From Desulfobacteraceae bacterium (GTDB lineage: Bacteria; Desulfobacterota; Desulfobacteria; Desulfobacterales; Desulfosarcinaceae), in NCBI GenBank assembly GCA_013003715.1, contig JABDIN010000081.1, forward strand, positions 1 to 62,123: a stretch of 62,123 nt of DNA, in the 5' to 3' direction. The notes under the pieces were generated by a model. That model was given only the letters and a program-made list of their open reading frames with translations, was not told the origin of the DNA and ran no database searches. The translations under genes and the position numbers were made by a program. This document shows positions 1-9,107 of the stretch, piece by piece; position 1 is the stretch's first letter; each line of letters begins with the position of its first letter.

Positions 1-117
1 GCCGGGCTGGGACCGTTGGCCGGAAAGATCTGGCGGATCGGCCTGATGGGGCACACCGCACGGATTGAGAATGTGGATCGGGTATTGGATGCATTGAAAA
101 TTGTTTTAGAAAAATAG
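1..117 (+). CDS. C-terminal end of a class V aminotransferase (partial)
   Basis: Only the last 38 codons lie in the window; the reading frame is open from base 1 to a TAG stop at 115-117. The peptide contains GKIWRIGLMGHTAR followed by an amphipathic helix. This is the usual tail of PLP-dependent alanine-glyoxylate / serine-pyruvate type aminotransferases, where this strand carries the conserved (W)RIGxMG motif. The PLP lysine and the active site lie upstream of the window, so the substrate cannot be judged. Confidence 0.7.
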   Translation, partial: AGLGPLAGKIWRIGLMGHTARIENVDRVLDALKIVLEK

Positions 118-381
118 CACCTGTGGATGATCGACGCGATCTTGCCGGTGTTGTCGGAAAGGTTTTAAGAGAATGTAGACCATCGTGGATATTTTTGTGT
201 AATGCTGATTGAAAGGCGTTGTTCGGTCGGTTTATACGCCGGTCGTGAACGCGATGAGCTAAATAAAAAAAAATACGTGCCGATATCAATGAGTAGCTGT
301 CGGACGGATCAAACGACCCACACGATTCCTGCCGCAGGCAACTCGCATCTCATCTTTTTCGATCGATAACAGGGGGACCGG
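118..381. other. Intergenic region before the outer-membrane protein gene
   Basis: 264 bases without a convincing gene. An A-rich run lies near 261-275, and a clear Shine-Dalgarno (AGGGGG) sits at 371-376 just before the next start codon. No terminator hairpin or recognisable operator was found; the promoter of the outer-membrane protein gene presumably lies here. Confidence 0.4.
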
Positions 382-1143
382 ATGAAAAAACACATGTGGA
401 CGTTCATGATCTTATGCATCTTGAGTATTGGAGTGAATACCGGCGCAGCCGGGGTGGAAGTTGCGCTGGGCGGGTGGTACCATCTGCCCACCGGGGAGAT
501 GTCTTACAAGGGTGACGGTGTTAATGACGATATCGATATAGCGGATGATTTTGGTTTTGATGCGGAAACCCGTTTTCATGGGCGGCTGAAAATTGAGACG
601 CCTTTGTTGTTGCCCAATCTATATCTGGTCGCTGCCCCCATGGAATTCGAGGGCACGGAAGAACGCAGTGTGAGTTTCCAATTCGGTGATGAAACCTTTG
701 TTGCGGGTTTTGAATACGATACCCGGATGACGGTGAATCAGTATGATATCGGATTATTTTATGGTATTCCCGGTGTCCGGACAGCCACCGCCGGAAAATT
801 CAACATCGATCTGGGCTTAAACGCACGGATACTGGATATGACAGCGGAAATCGAACAGGACCTCTTGACGGAAAAGGCGGAACTTGTGCTTCCGATTCCC
901 ATGATCTATGCCGGTTTCCAGATCAAACCCGTTGAGCGGATCAGCCTGGAAGGCGAGCTGCGTGGTGTCACCTACGAGAATAACAGCCTGTTCAGTCTGA
1001 TCGGCCGGGTAAAAGTCAACATCACGGGGCCTGTTTTCGCAGCAGCCGCCTACCGTTATGAAAGGGTCCTCATCGACACGGACGATATTGAAGTCGACGC
1101 CGTGATATCCGGACCTATGGCGGAAGTTGGGTTTGAATTCTGA
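382..1143 (+). CDS. Outer-membrane beta-barrel protein, TIGR04219-like
   Basis: 253 residues. Residues 1-23 form a signal peptide (MKKH, then a hydrophobic core, ending near GAAG). The mature part alternates polar and hydrophobic residues in short strands, and the chain ends in phenylalanine (GFEF), the C-terminal signature recognised by the BAM assembly machinery. The overall pattern, with the early GGWYHLPTGEM segment and an acidic loop after it, resembles the TIGR04219 outer membrane family. It would sit in the outer membrane; substrate and role are unknown. The start is set by AGGGGGACCGG directly upstream. It is convergent with the SDR gene that follows. Confidence 0.75.
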   Translation: MKKHMWTFMILCILSIGVNTGAAGVEVALGGWYHLPTGEMSYKGDGVNDDIDIADDFGFDAETRFHGRLKIETPLLLPNLYLVAAPMEFEGTEERSVSFQFGDETFVAGFEYDTRMTVNQYDIGLFYGIPGVRTATAGKFNIDLGLNARILDMTAEIEQDLLTEKAELVLPIPMIYAGFQIKPVERISLEGELRGVTYENNSLFSLIGRVKVNITGPVFAAAAYRYERVLIDTDDIEVDAVISGPMAEVGFEF

Positions 1144-1172
1144 CCGTTTCACCATGATCCATATCAGTGGGG

Positions 1173-1901
1173 TCACGATTGCAGATCCCGCACATCCATG
1201 CAGACATCCGGATAGTTCTCCGGTTGTCTGAGAATTTTGAGTATGGATCCGGCTGTTTCTTCAGCGGTCGACAGAACACCGTTTTTTTTCATTTGGACGA
1301 ATCGAGCCTTATCCGCGAAATTCCTGCCGGGCACGGTGCGAAGCTCACGTTGCATATCCGTGTCCACCACACCCGGTGCAATGGAAAACACACGTACCGG
1401 ATGCCCGGTACCGCCGGAAGTCTGTTCACTGTGAAGTACCTGGCTGAACATGTCCAATCCGGCCTTTGCGGAACAATAACCGGACCAGGAGCCCACGGTA
1501 TGCCGGGCTGCTCCGGAACTGATGTTGACGATCAACCGGTCGGCACGCCGGGTTCCGGTTTCGGATAGAAATTTGTTCATTAAAATGGCCGGACTGATCA
1601 AATTGATTTTCATGCATCTCGAGATTTCGAGATCGTCTAATTTGCCCACCGGCGCCACCGGCGCAATCACACCGGCGTTGTTGATCAACACCAATCGTTT
1701 TGCCCGGGGCGGGGGTTGGAACCGGAAACGGGAAACCGCGGTGTCATCCCCCAGATCCAGGTCCACATGGTGATAATTGCCATGACGGATGGTACGGGAG
1801 CGGGCGATACCGAACACCCGGTTTGCCGGGTCCAATAACAACGCTTCGGCCATGGCCCTGCCCAGGCCTCGGCTGGCCCCGGTAATGTAATAGACATCCA
1901 T
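1173..1901 (-). CDS. Short-chain dehydrogenase/reductase (SDR) family oxidoreductase
   Basis: 242 residues in a classical SDR Rossmann fold. The nucleotide-binding motif TGASRGLG is at residues 7-14, NNAG near 78, a catalytic serine in the NISSG segment, and the YxxxK pair in GYCSAKAGLD. The basic residue after the second strand (SRTIRHG) favours NADPH. The general pattern resembles benzil reductase / YueD-like SDRs; the substrate cannot be read from sequence. The ATG at 1901 is preferred over an upstream TTG because GGAG lies 7 bases before it. Its start faces the stop of the phosphatase gene, about 150 bp away. Confidence 0.8.
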   Translation of the reverse strand: MDVYYITGASRGLGRAMAEALLLDPANRVFGIARSRTIRHGNYHHVDLDLGDDTAVSRFRFQPPPRAKRLVLINNAGVIAPVAPVGKLDDLEISRCMKINLISPAILMNKFLSETGTRRADRLIVNISSGAARHTVGSWSGYCSAKAGLDMFSQVLHSEQTSGGTGHPVRVFSIAPGVVDTDMQRELRTVPGRNFADKARFVQMKKNGVLSTAEETAGSILKILRQPENYPDVCMDVRDLQS

Positions 1902-2052
1902 TCGCAAACTCCATTCGGTTTTAAAAAAGGTTGGAGAAAAGCAACCCGCGCCATTGCCGGCCGGCGATCACGCATTAATTCCCGGCATCGGACAATCGAA
2001 AGCTATTTTCGGCACCTTATACAAATTTTAATTTAAAATCCATCCCGAACGA

Positions 2053-3018
2053 TCAGGAAAGCTCTACCACCACCAGGGTGGCGTCATCTTCGGCTTTTTC
2101 ACCGGCCATGAATACATTCAACTCGTCAAAAACCATTTTCAGGATGCGTTCGGGCCCGGCACCGGCGTGTTTGCGAACGATATTCAGTACCGGGTGTTTG
2201 CCGAACATGCATCCGTCGGCATTATGGGCCTCCCAGATACCGTCCGTACCGATCAGGATTATCTGACCCCGGCACAGCCCATTTTTATATTGCTCGGTAT
2301 ATCGCCAGTCAGGGTCCACTCCCATGGCGATACCGCTGCCTTTCAACAATTCGAAACGATCGGTATCCGGGTCGTAGATGATGGCCGGGTGGTGTCCGGC
2401 TCTTACCCAGGATAGCCGGTGTTTTTCCGTGTCGATATCCAATGAATACAGTGTCATGAATTGCCCGGAGTCCTCAACCGCGTTCACAAATTCGGAATTG
2501 ACCCCATTGGCGATGCCGGCCAGGGTCCCGGCACGGGCGGCATGCTTGTGAAGGCAGGCGCGTGCCGAGATCATCAGTGGTGTGATCGCCTTGCCATGAT
2601 CGGCCACATCCCCCACGGTAATGCGTACCCTGTTGCCGTCGAGGTCGGGGGTGGATAAAAAATCATAAAAGTCGCCACCGGTGTCATCGCAGGACACTGA
2701 GCGTGCGGCGATTTTCAATCCCGCCACGGAAGGGATGGGAACGGGAACCACCGCATGGCTGAGTTCACCACCACTGTTTCCCGATACCCGTTTTGCCGGG
2801 GCGTCGCCGGTCGCCGTGGCGGATATATGGAAAATCATCCAAATGCCGGCCACGGATATGAAAAATACCGCGTAGGCGTCCGGCCTGCCGGACCCGAATC
2901 CCAGATTCGGGCTCTCTGGGACCGGACAGGTACCGGGAAAACCGAAGGCCGCGAGCACCGCCAACGGCACGGATCCGGGAACCACCGATATGTTGCATAG
3001 GTTTGGTTTCTCAAACAT
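2053..3018 (-). CDS. SpoIIE/PP2C-type serine phosphatase with N-terminal membrane segments
   Basis: About 321 residues. The C-terminal two thirds is a PPM/SpoIIE phosphatase domain with the metal-binding aspartates in GGDFYDFL, VGDVADHG, GTDGIWEA and EDDATLVVVE. Two short hydrophobic stretches (near residues 10-30 and 45-65) suggest a membrane anchor, but no sensor domain is visible. Such proteins usually dephosphorylate an anti-sigma-factor antagonist in a partner-switching pathway. No antagonist or anti-sigma kinase gene is adjacent, so the partner is unknown. The ATG at 3018 is chosen over a start 13 codons upstream because MFEKPN is preceded by GGAG. A second SpoIIE-type phosphatase lies at 55745-56848. 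Confidence 0.75.
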   Translation of the reverse strand: MFEKPNLCNISVVPGSVPLAVLAAFGFPGTCPVPESPNLGFGSGRPDAYAVFFISVAGIWMIFHISATATGDAPAKRVSGNSGGELSHAVVPVPIPSVAGLKIAARSVSCDDTGGDFYDFLSTPDLDGNRVRITVGDVADHGKAITPLMISARACLHKHAARAGTLAGIANGVNSEFVNAVEDSGQFMTLYSLDIDTEKHRLSWVRAGHHPAIIYDPDTDRFELLKGSGIAMGVDPDWRYTEQYKNGLCRGQIILIGTDGIWEAHNADGCMFGKHPVLNIVRKHAGAGPERILKMVFDELNVFMAGEKAEDDATLVVVELS

Positions 3019-3103
3019 ATAGTCGTCTCTGCTCCACATTCGAGCACACCCGGCCACGGGATCTTCAGCGGATCAGGGTGTTGACATCACGGGGTCGTCC
3101 TGT

Positions 3104-3322
3104 TCAATACCGGTAGGCCGGGGCCGGTTTCATGAGAAGAGCGGCCACAAAATAGAGAACCAGAAATGGAAAGATACCCGTGGTCAGGATCAGGATCATC
3201 AGGATCAAGCGAATCCAGAATACCCGGAAATCAAAGTATTCGGCGATTCCCTTGCACACACCCGCCACCATTCCGCACCGGGATCGATACAGGCCGCGAT
3301 ATCTTCTGTACATTGCTCTCAT
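3104..3322 (-). CDS. pspC: PspC domain protein (phage-shock/envelope stress)
   Basis: 72 residues. It has the basic YRSRCGMVAGVCKGIAEYF segment followed by one long transmembrane helix, the hallmark of PspC domains. PspC is an inner-membrane protein of the phage-shock response that works with PspA to sense or buffer loss of membrane integrity. It is shorter than E. coli PspC (about 119 residues), matching the stand-alone PspC-domain proteins common outside enterics. It lies 48 bp downstream of pspA on the same strand and has its own AGGAG, so co-transcription from the sigma-54 promoter upstream of pspA is likely. Confidence 0.85.
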   Translation of the reverse strand: MRAMYRRYRGLYRSRCGMVAGVCKGIAEYFDFRVFWIRLILMILILTTGIFPFLVLYFVAALLMKPAPAYRY

Positions 3323-3370
3323 GAGAAGCTCCTTATTTGTTTAAAACAATTGATTGATAAACGGACTTTT

Positions 3371-4057
3371 TTAGGCCATGGCCTCCGGTCGGGGTTGGCG
3401 TTGCTGGCGGGAGGCTTTCAGGGCTTGCAGTTCCTCTTCCAATCGCGATTCCGTTATCATGTCCTGAAATTGTTCTTCCAGGCCGTGATTGCGGTCTCCA
3501 TTCACCAGATCCACTTCAGCGTCCATCCGGTCCAGGCGTTCTTCGAATTCATCAAATCGCATAATGGATTCAAAGGAGTCGGAACGGCGGATTTCTTCCT
3601 GGGCCCGCCGTGCATGATGGGCACGAACATACCGGTGGACGAGGATACGCTGTTTCTCACGGGCGCTGACCAGTTTTTCTTCCAAAAGGATGATGTCTTC
3701 ACGATATCGATCCACGATGGCACTGTGTTCGCCGGCCTCGAGTCCCAGGGATTCCACGATACGGCTGATCCTGTGCTTTTCCTTGAGGGCTTGTTTGGCC
3801 AAATCATCCCGTCCTTTTTCAACGGCTATTTCCGCTCGCATCTCCCAATGCCGTTCGCGCGATTGCAACCGGTCAAGACGGCGGCCGATGGTTTTTTGTT
3901 CGGCGATCGCGGCAGCGCAGGTGGACTTGAGTTCCACCAGTGTGTCTTCCATTTCATAGATCATGTGTTGAATCAGTTTTTCCGGATTTTCCGCCCGATC
4001 CAGCATGCTGTTGATGTTGGAATTGATGATATCGCGAAATCGTGTAAAAATACCCAT
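3371..4057 (-). CDS. pspA: PspA/IM30 family membrane-stress protein
   Basis: 228 residues, the usual PspA length. It opens with an amphipathic helix (MGIFTRFRDIINSNINSML). The conserved AENPEKLIQHMIYEME segment follows, then long charged heptads forming a coiled-coil hairpin, as in PspA/Vipp1/IM30. These proteins bind and stabilise the inner membrane, and in E. coli PspA also inhibits the activator PspF. GGAGG lies at good spacing upstream of the ATG. A -24/-12 promoter lies about 45 bp upstream and pspC follows. No pspF or pspB gene is visible in the window. Confidence 0.9.
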   Translation of the reverse strand: MGIFTRFRDIINSNINSMLDRAENPEKLIQHMIYEMEDTLVELKSTCAAAIAEQKTIGRRLDRLQSRERHWEMRAEIAVEKGRDDLAKQALKEKHRISRIVESLGLEAGEHSAIVDRYREDIILLEEKLVSAREKQRILVHRYVRAHHARRAQEEIRRSDSFESIMRFDEFEERLDRMDAEVDLVNGDRNHGLEEQFQDMITESRLEEELQALKASRQQRQPRPEAMA

Positions 4058-4099
4058 TGTGTTGCCTCCAGATTGTTGGTGGTTTTTACGATTCAGTTG

Positions 4100-4116
4100 A
4101 GCATAATCTGTGCCAG
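4100..4116 (-). promoter_or_regulatory. Sigma-54 (-24/-12) promoter of the pspA-pspC operon
   Basis: Read leftward, the sequence is CTGGCACAGATTATGCT. The invariant GG and GC dinucleotides are separated by exactly 10 bases (consensus TGGCACG-N4-TTGCW). The predicted transcript start is near 4090, about 33 bases before the ATG at 4057. The psp operon of enterobacteria is a classic sigma-54/PspF target, so function and sequence agree. Confidence 0.8.
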
Positions 4117-4282
4117 TGGATGTGTAAAGATATATATTAAATAATAACAGATGATTATGATGGGGCTGGCTGGGCTTTGGAGAGTGGCGAAAATAGCCAT
4201 ACTATGGGGAATTTGGCCAAGTGACGGGCATTGCCGGGTCGGGAAGATGATCCAGGCGGCATCTCGGGATTGGACGGCGGGA

Positions 4283-5125
4283 TCAGGTCACCGTTTTCCG
4301 GACTGCCAGATAGACATTGGCTGCAAAAATCAGGAAGGCACCGATCCAGCCGTAAACGGATAAGGCGGGCTCAAGCGCCAGAATCGGCCCGAGAATGGCG
4401 GCCAGGAGAATGCGGGTGGATGAGATGATGGCACCTTCAACGGCAGTAACATATCGAAATCCCAGGGTTAACAGATATTGACCGCCAATGCCGAACGCTG
4501 CGCAAAGTGATAGATAATATAATTCTATGGCGTCTGGCAGGTAAATATGCCGGTGAAAAACCCCTAAAATAAGGAGGCTGCCCAAACCAAACATGAAAAA
4601 TAGAATGGTATTGGTATCATGGTATTGTCGACTGACATTCAGATAGATAATGGCGGCCGACGCCGACATACCCGAACACAGCCCCCATAAATTTTGCGGA
4701 TTCCATCCAACCCGGCCCGGCGCGAGCACCAGCCATACCCCGGCAAAGGCCACGGCAACAATGACTATCGCCACCACATCCCGTTGTTTTTTCAGTAGAA
4801 ACCATGAAAACAGCGCAATAAAAAGCGGGTAGGTCATGTTCAGGATATTAGCCTCGGCCAGGGAAGTCCGGGTAACAGCGGTGAAAAAGCAGAAGACGGC
4901 CACGCAATTGGAAAGGGTTCGGCCGATGAGCAGATGATATTTGACCGGTTTGAGCGGTTGCCGACCGATGACCATTACCGCGCTCACCACTAAAAAACCC
5001 AGCAGGAACCGGAAAAATACGAAAAAGGCCGGATCAATGGCCACTTTGCCCTGGGACCACCGAATCACCAGTGTGGATAGGTAAAAACAGAACGCGGAGG
5101 CGAAAATGGCCGTGCGTCCGATCAT
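4283..5125 (-). CDS. EamA/DMT-family 10-TM transporter
   Basis: 280 residues with about ten hydrophobic helices arranged as two EamA repeats. The motif LSNCVAVFCFFTAVTRTSLAEANIL is in the first half, and the mirrored GIGGQYLLTLGFRYVTAVEGAII is in the second. DMT-family proteins export or exchange metabolites across the inner membrane; the substrate is not predictable here. It lies downstream of and in the same direction as the LOG gene, with a gap of about 130 bp, and its stop is about 170 bp before the psp promoter. The region before its start lacks a strong ribosome site. Confidence 0.85.
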   Translation of the reverse strand: MIGRTAIFASAFCFYLSTLVIRWSQGKVAIDPAFFVFFRFLLGFLVVSAVMVIGRQPLKPVKYHLLIGRTLSNCVAVFCFFTAVTRTSLAEANILNMTYPLFIALFSWFLLKKQRDVVAIVIVAVAFAGVWLVLAPGRVGWNPQNLWGLCSGMSASAAIIYLNVSRQYHDTNTILFFMFGLGSLLILGVFHRHIYLPDAIELYYLSLCAAFGIGGQYLLTLGFRYVTAVEGAIISSTRILLAAILGPILALEPALSVYGWIGAFLIFAANVYLAVRKTVT

Positions 5126-5255
5126 AATGGTTGGGGGCTTGGCGGGCTCGGGGAATTATTCATCAAGTCTGCTCCGTTGCCGGTTAGATGATCAGAGAGA
5201 TAAACCCGTTCCCGGCGCTCGCGTTTAAATTCCGACCGGCAAATGCCGTTTTCCT

Positions 5256-5861
5256 TTACGCAGCATCCGCCCTATGTGCGCTGAGTTCCAGAATCCATTT
5301 GGCTTTATCCACAACCGGCGGCTGCCATGCGGCCATTTTTTCCAGCAGCAGGGCCGGCCGGCCGGCCATCAAGAGTAATTTTCGGTGTGCCGGATTGACA
5401 AACTTCTGTTCCACCATGTGATCGATTAATCCGATGAATGGTTTGTAATAGTCCACGATATTGAGCAAACCGCAAGGTTTGCAATGGAGGCCAAGCTGGG
5501 ACCAGGTCAGGACCTCCACAAATTCTTCGAGGGTTCCGAGACCTCCGGGCATGGCAATGAATCCATCGGAGAGCTCGGCCATGAGTGCTTTTCGTTCATG
5601 CATGGAATCCACTACCCGCAGGTCTTCCAGGGTGGTCAGCGCCACTTCCTTATCCCGAAGCGCTTTTGGGATGACACCGGTCACCCGGCCGCCGCCGGCG
5701 AGAACCGATTTTGCTATTTCACCCATCATCCCTACACTGGCGCCCCCATAAACTAGGCGCAGGCCTTGTCTGGCCATCTCACTGCCCAATAATTTTGCCG
5801 CCGCCATATATTCCGGCCGATCGCCGGGACTTGACCCACAGAATACACAAACTGATTTCAT
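5256..5861 (-). CDS. LOG/TIGR00730 family nucleotide 5'-monophosphate phosphoribohydrolase
   Basis: 201 residues, typical for the TIGR00730 family. It starts with MKSVCVFCGSSPG and carries GGASVGMMGEIA and the catalytic PGGLGTLEEF motif (PGGxGTxxE). Members release free base from AMP-type nucleotides; the plant LOG enzymes activate cytokinins and bacterial ones are general nucleoside-monophosphate hydrolases, often called lysine-decarboxylase-like in error. GCAGGAGG sits 7 bases before the ATG at 5861, which excludes longer in-frame starts. The gene is divergent from the transglutaminase-like gene. Confidence 0.85.
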   Translation of the reverse strand: MKSVCVFCGSSPGDRPEYMAAAKLLGSEMARQGLRLVYGGASVGMMGEIAKSVLAGGGRVTGVIPKALRDKEVALTTLEDLRVVDSMHERKALMAELSDGFIAMPGGLGTLEEFVEVLTWSQLGLHCKPCGLLNIVDYYKPFIGLIDHMVEQKFVNPAHRKLLLMAGRPALLLEKMAAWQPPVVDKAKWILELSAHRADAA

Positions 5862-6070
5862 CGAATTTCCTCCTGCTTCACCGGTGTATGGTACGGAACC
5901 TTCTATATCCAAATGCCTTGGAGATTGCAAATACCTGTTTTTCGATTGGTTTGCTAAGGTTTTGAATGCAAACAGCCGAAAACCCAATTAGTACTACAAG
6001 ATTGTTGTGGCATCAAACGTTCATCATCCTTTCCGGGTGCATGGGAAACACCGGCCCACCCGGAAAAAAC

Positions 6071-9000
6071 ATGAGTATGTGTATGAAAAAAAATATTCCC
6101 GGACGTTTCGCACGAACTGTCATGGTGTGGCTGCTGTTTTTAATATCAGCGGCCGGTCACACAATGGGGGCGGACACCCCTCATGTGGACAAGACACCGG
6201 CACCCCAATGGGTGCATCGGTATGAAATTGTTCCGGCAACCCGGATTCCCCTCGAGGAAATCCAGGACGGTGAATATTTTCTCCATGTCGACCGACAAAT
6301 ACGTGTAACTACCGGTGATCCGGTTGCCTATTTCTATCGATTCGCTGTCCTCATCGTCAATGAAACCGGTCTGGAAAGGGCCTCTCAGATCAGCATTACC
6401 TTTAATCCGGATTATCAACAACTGGCGCTGCATTCCCTGAACATCGTTCGTGATGGAACCGCCATTTCCCGGCTTGATGAGACCTCCCCGCAGTTGCTTC
6501 GCCGGGAGGAGCGAATGGATTCGCTGATTTACGATGGCCGGTACACCACCAACCTGATCGTACAGGATGTGAGGGTCGGCGATATCCTTGAATACGCATA
6601 TACCATCAGCGGCGACAATCCGATCTATGACAACATCTTCTCCTATCAAATACGCACATCCTGGAGCGTGCCGGTAAAACAATTTGATTTCAGGCTGCAT
6701 TGGCCCCGGGATCGTCAACTTCACGAGAAGCGTCTCAACACCACCCTGAATCTCCACAGCGATACGGAAGGTGATTATCTCACCTATGGGTTGTCCCAGT
6801 GGGATGTCAACGCCGTGTACCGACATTCCCAGACCCCGTCCTGGTACCGGACATACGGTGTGATTCAATTGTCGGAAACCCGGCAATGGTCCGATGTTGT
6901 CCAGTGGGCATTGCCCCTCTACGCCGTCGCATACGAATCGCAACCCGTGATCGACCGGATTGCCGGGTCGCTGGTGACCCCCGGAATGTCGAACAAGCAG
7001 AAGGTGCTTGCCGCGTTGAACTATATTCAAAAGGAGATCCGGTACCTCGGTATCGAAATCGGTGTCAATTCGCATAAACCGAGAGCACCCGAAGACACGG
7101 TGGAAAAACGCTATGGCGACTGCAAGGATAAATCCGTTGCGGTGGTGTCGCTGTTGAAATCCATGGGTATATCCGCACACCCGGTACTGGTGCACACCTA
7201 TGACACCCGCAATATAAAGGACCTTCACCCGACCATCAATGCCTTCAATCATGTCATCGTTCGCGTCGATGTCGATGGGGAACACTATTGGCTGGATCCG
7301 ACCCGGGTATATCAGGGAGCCGACCTGGACCATATGTTTCAACCGGATTATGGATATGCGCTGGTGATTGCGCCGGGTGAAAACGATCTTACGCCCATGC
7401 CGGACAATGCCCATCTTGCAAAAACCAAGGTGGAAGAGACCTTCGATCTGTCGGACGGTCCCGGCCACCCCGCATACTATACGATAATATCCCGTTACAA
7501 CGGTCTCGATGCCGAAGACAGGCGCAGCCAGATCGCCGAAGACGGTGCGCAGCAAATACAGAACAGCTATATGGATTTCTATCGTAAATACTATCCGAAA
7601 CTTGAAGCGCGAATGCCCATGGAGATCAATGATAGGATAGACGCCAATGAATTATGGACCATCGAAAAATATATAGTAGAAGACTTCTGGCAGGCGGATG
7701 AGCGTGCTTCGGAATGGACGGCATCATTTTATACCAACATCATCGATTCATACCTGAGTAAACCGTCCCAGCGGCAACGCAGTGAACCGTTCCGGCTGAG
7801 TCATCCTGTAAATGTCCATCAGAGAATAGATGTCCGGCTTCCGGAACCATGGAATATCAGTGAATTTGATGCAAGTGTTAAAAACACTCATTTCGCGTTC
7901 TCTGCAAAGGTCGCATATGATCCGGACGCCACTTCATTTTTCATGGATTACCACTACCAATCCCTCGCCGAAGCCGTCCTGCCTGAAGAATTGGACGATT
8001 ATATGAAGTCCGTCGACAACGCTTCGGAGCACCTGGATTATGAACTCTACACCCCTTTTGAAGGTGTACCGGCCGGTGTTGAAGATGATGAGAAGCCCAA
8101 TTGGTTTGCCGAAAATGCAGACATCCTGTTGATCGTGGTATTGGTGGTCCTGGGGTTGTACGCCATCGTTGAATGGCTGGTGGACACCAAACGGCCCGGT
8201 TTCCCGGAACCCGGTGATTTTTATCCGGTATCCACCGGCAAGTATGTGATCCTGTCCATCGCGACCATGGGGATATATTCCTTGTACTGGTTTTACCGGC
8301 AGTGGAAATATATAAAACAGCGTGACGACAGCCCCATGCTCCCCTTCTGGCGGGCATTTTTCCTGCCGTTCTGGTTCTATTCGCTTTTCAGGGAGATGCG
8401 TGCGGATAGTGAAAAACGCATGGGAAAATCCATACTGCCGGATGGCGTGTGGATGGTGCTGTTACTGATTGTCTACATCGCCACCAACCTTATGGACCGT
8501 CTTGACGGTATTTTTGTATTCATCAGCACCTTGAACCTCCTTTGTCTGTTGCCATTTCTCAATTACACCCAATACATAAACCGCACCCGGCAGGAATTTA
8601 TTTCATTTAATTCGCGCTTCAGGCCCCGCCATTACCTGTTAAGCGTCTTTGCCGGCCTGATCCTGGCCTATTCGCTGTCGACCACCCTGAACTGGATGCC
8701 CAGCGGTGAGGTGGTTAAGGGCGCCCAACTGCCGGAATGGAATATCAAGTTCATGCAACGGAACGGGCTGGTGCAGAACGAAAAGGAACTCCTCTACTTT
8801 TACTCGGATGCGTTCTGGTCGTATAAAGATGACGGCAACGGTATCACCGACAGCAAGATATTTTCCTACTGGCGGGACGAGATCACAGGAGGTCTGAATG
8901 TGAGAACCGCCGAATACAAAGATATATCCGACATCGAGGTCGATTATGGTGCCGAGGAAGGGGATACCACCGTTATCACCGTCCAGCATAGAACCGAGTC

Positions 9001-9097
9001 CGATTTTTATCTCTATGCCGCCGCGGGCAGTGGCATGGATCGGCGGATCGTTCAGGAAATCCGCAACCGAATGGGTATTCGACAGGTGCAACGGTAG
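6071..9097 (+). CDS. DUF3857/transglutaminase-like protein with membrane DUF4234-like domain
   Basis: About 1008 residues. After a signal peptide (hydrophobic core VMVWLLFLISAAG), a DUF3857 beta domain leads into a transglutaminase-like fold. Its triad candidates are Cys in YGDCKDKS (about 349), His in AFNHVIV (about 391) and Asp in YWLDPT (about 408). A long beta-rich region follows, then a TM helix (about 681-703). Next comes a DUF4234-like segment (GIYSLYWFYRQWKY), further TM helices and a C-terminal soluble domain. DUF3857-transglutaminase proteins are periplasmic and probably act as peptidases or peptide cross-linkers. The extra membrane half is uncommon. The start is ambiguous between ATG 6071 and 6083. 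It is convergent with the Dus gene. Confidence 0.75.
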   Translation: MSMCMKKNIPGRFARTVMVWLLFLISAAGHTMGADTPHVDKTPAPQWVHRYEIVPATRIPLEEIQDGEYFLHVDRQIRVTTGDPVAYFYRFAVLIVNETGLERASQISITFNPDYQQLALHSLNIVRDGTAISRLDETSPQLLRREERMDSLIYDGRYTTNLIVQDVRVGDILEYAYTISGDNPIYDNIFSYQIRTSWSVPVKQFDFRLHWPRDRQLHEKRLNTTLNLHSDTEGDYLTYGLSQWDVNAVYRHSQTPSWYRTYGVIQLSETRQWSDVVQWALPLYAVAYESQPVIDRIAGSLVTPGMSNKQKVLAALNYIQKEIRYLGIEIGVNSHKPRAPEDTVEKRYGDCKDKSVAVVSLLKSMGISAHPVLVHTYDTRNIKDLHPTINAFNHVIVRVDVDGEHYWLDPTRVYQGADLDHMFQPDYGYALVIAPGENDLTPMPDNAHLAKTKVEETFDLSDGPGHPAYYTIISRYNGLDAEDRRSQIAEDGAQQIQNSYMDFYRKYYPKLEARMPMEINDRIDANELWTIEKYIVEDFWQADERASEWTASFYTNIIDSYLSKPSQRQRSEPFRLSHPVNVHQRIDVRLPEPWNISEFDASVKNTHFAFSAKVAYDPDATSFFMDYHYQSLAEAVLPEELDDYMKSVDNASEHLDYELYTPFEGVPAGVEDDEKPNWFAENADILLIVVLVVLGLYAIVEWLVDTKRPGFPEPGDFYPVSTGKYVILSIATMGIYSLYWFYRQWKYIKQRDDSPMLPFWRAFFLPFWFYSLFREMRADSEKRMGKSILPDGVWMVLLLIVYIATNLMDRLDGIFVFISTLNLLCLLPFLNYTQYINRTRQEFISFNSRFRPRHYLLSVFAGLILAYSLSTTLNWMPSGEVVKGAQLPEWNIKFMQRNGLVQNEKELLYFYSDAFWSYKDDGNGITDSKIFSYWRDEITGGLNVRTAEYKDISDIEVDYGAEEGDTTVITVQHRTESDFYLYAAAGSGMDRRIVQEIRNRMGIRQVQR

Positions 9098-9107
9098 TTG
9101 AAGAACC

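Noticed and set aside
6146-7555. A 469-codon open frame on the minus strand.
   Set aside because: It lies inside the well-supported transglutaminase-like gene on the opposite strand and shows no domain, signal peptide or ribosome site; it reflects codon bias of the real gene.
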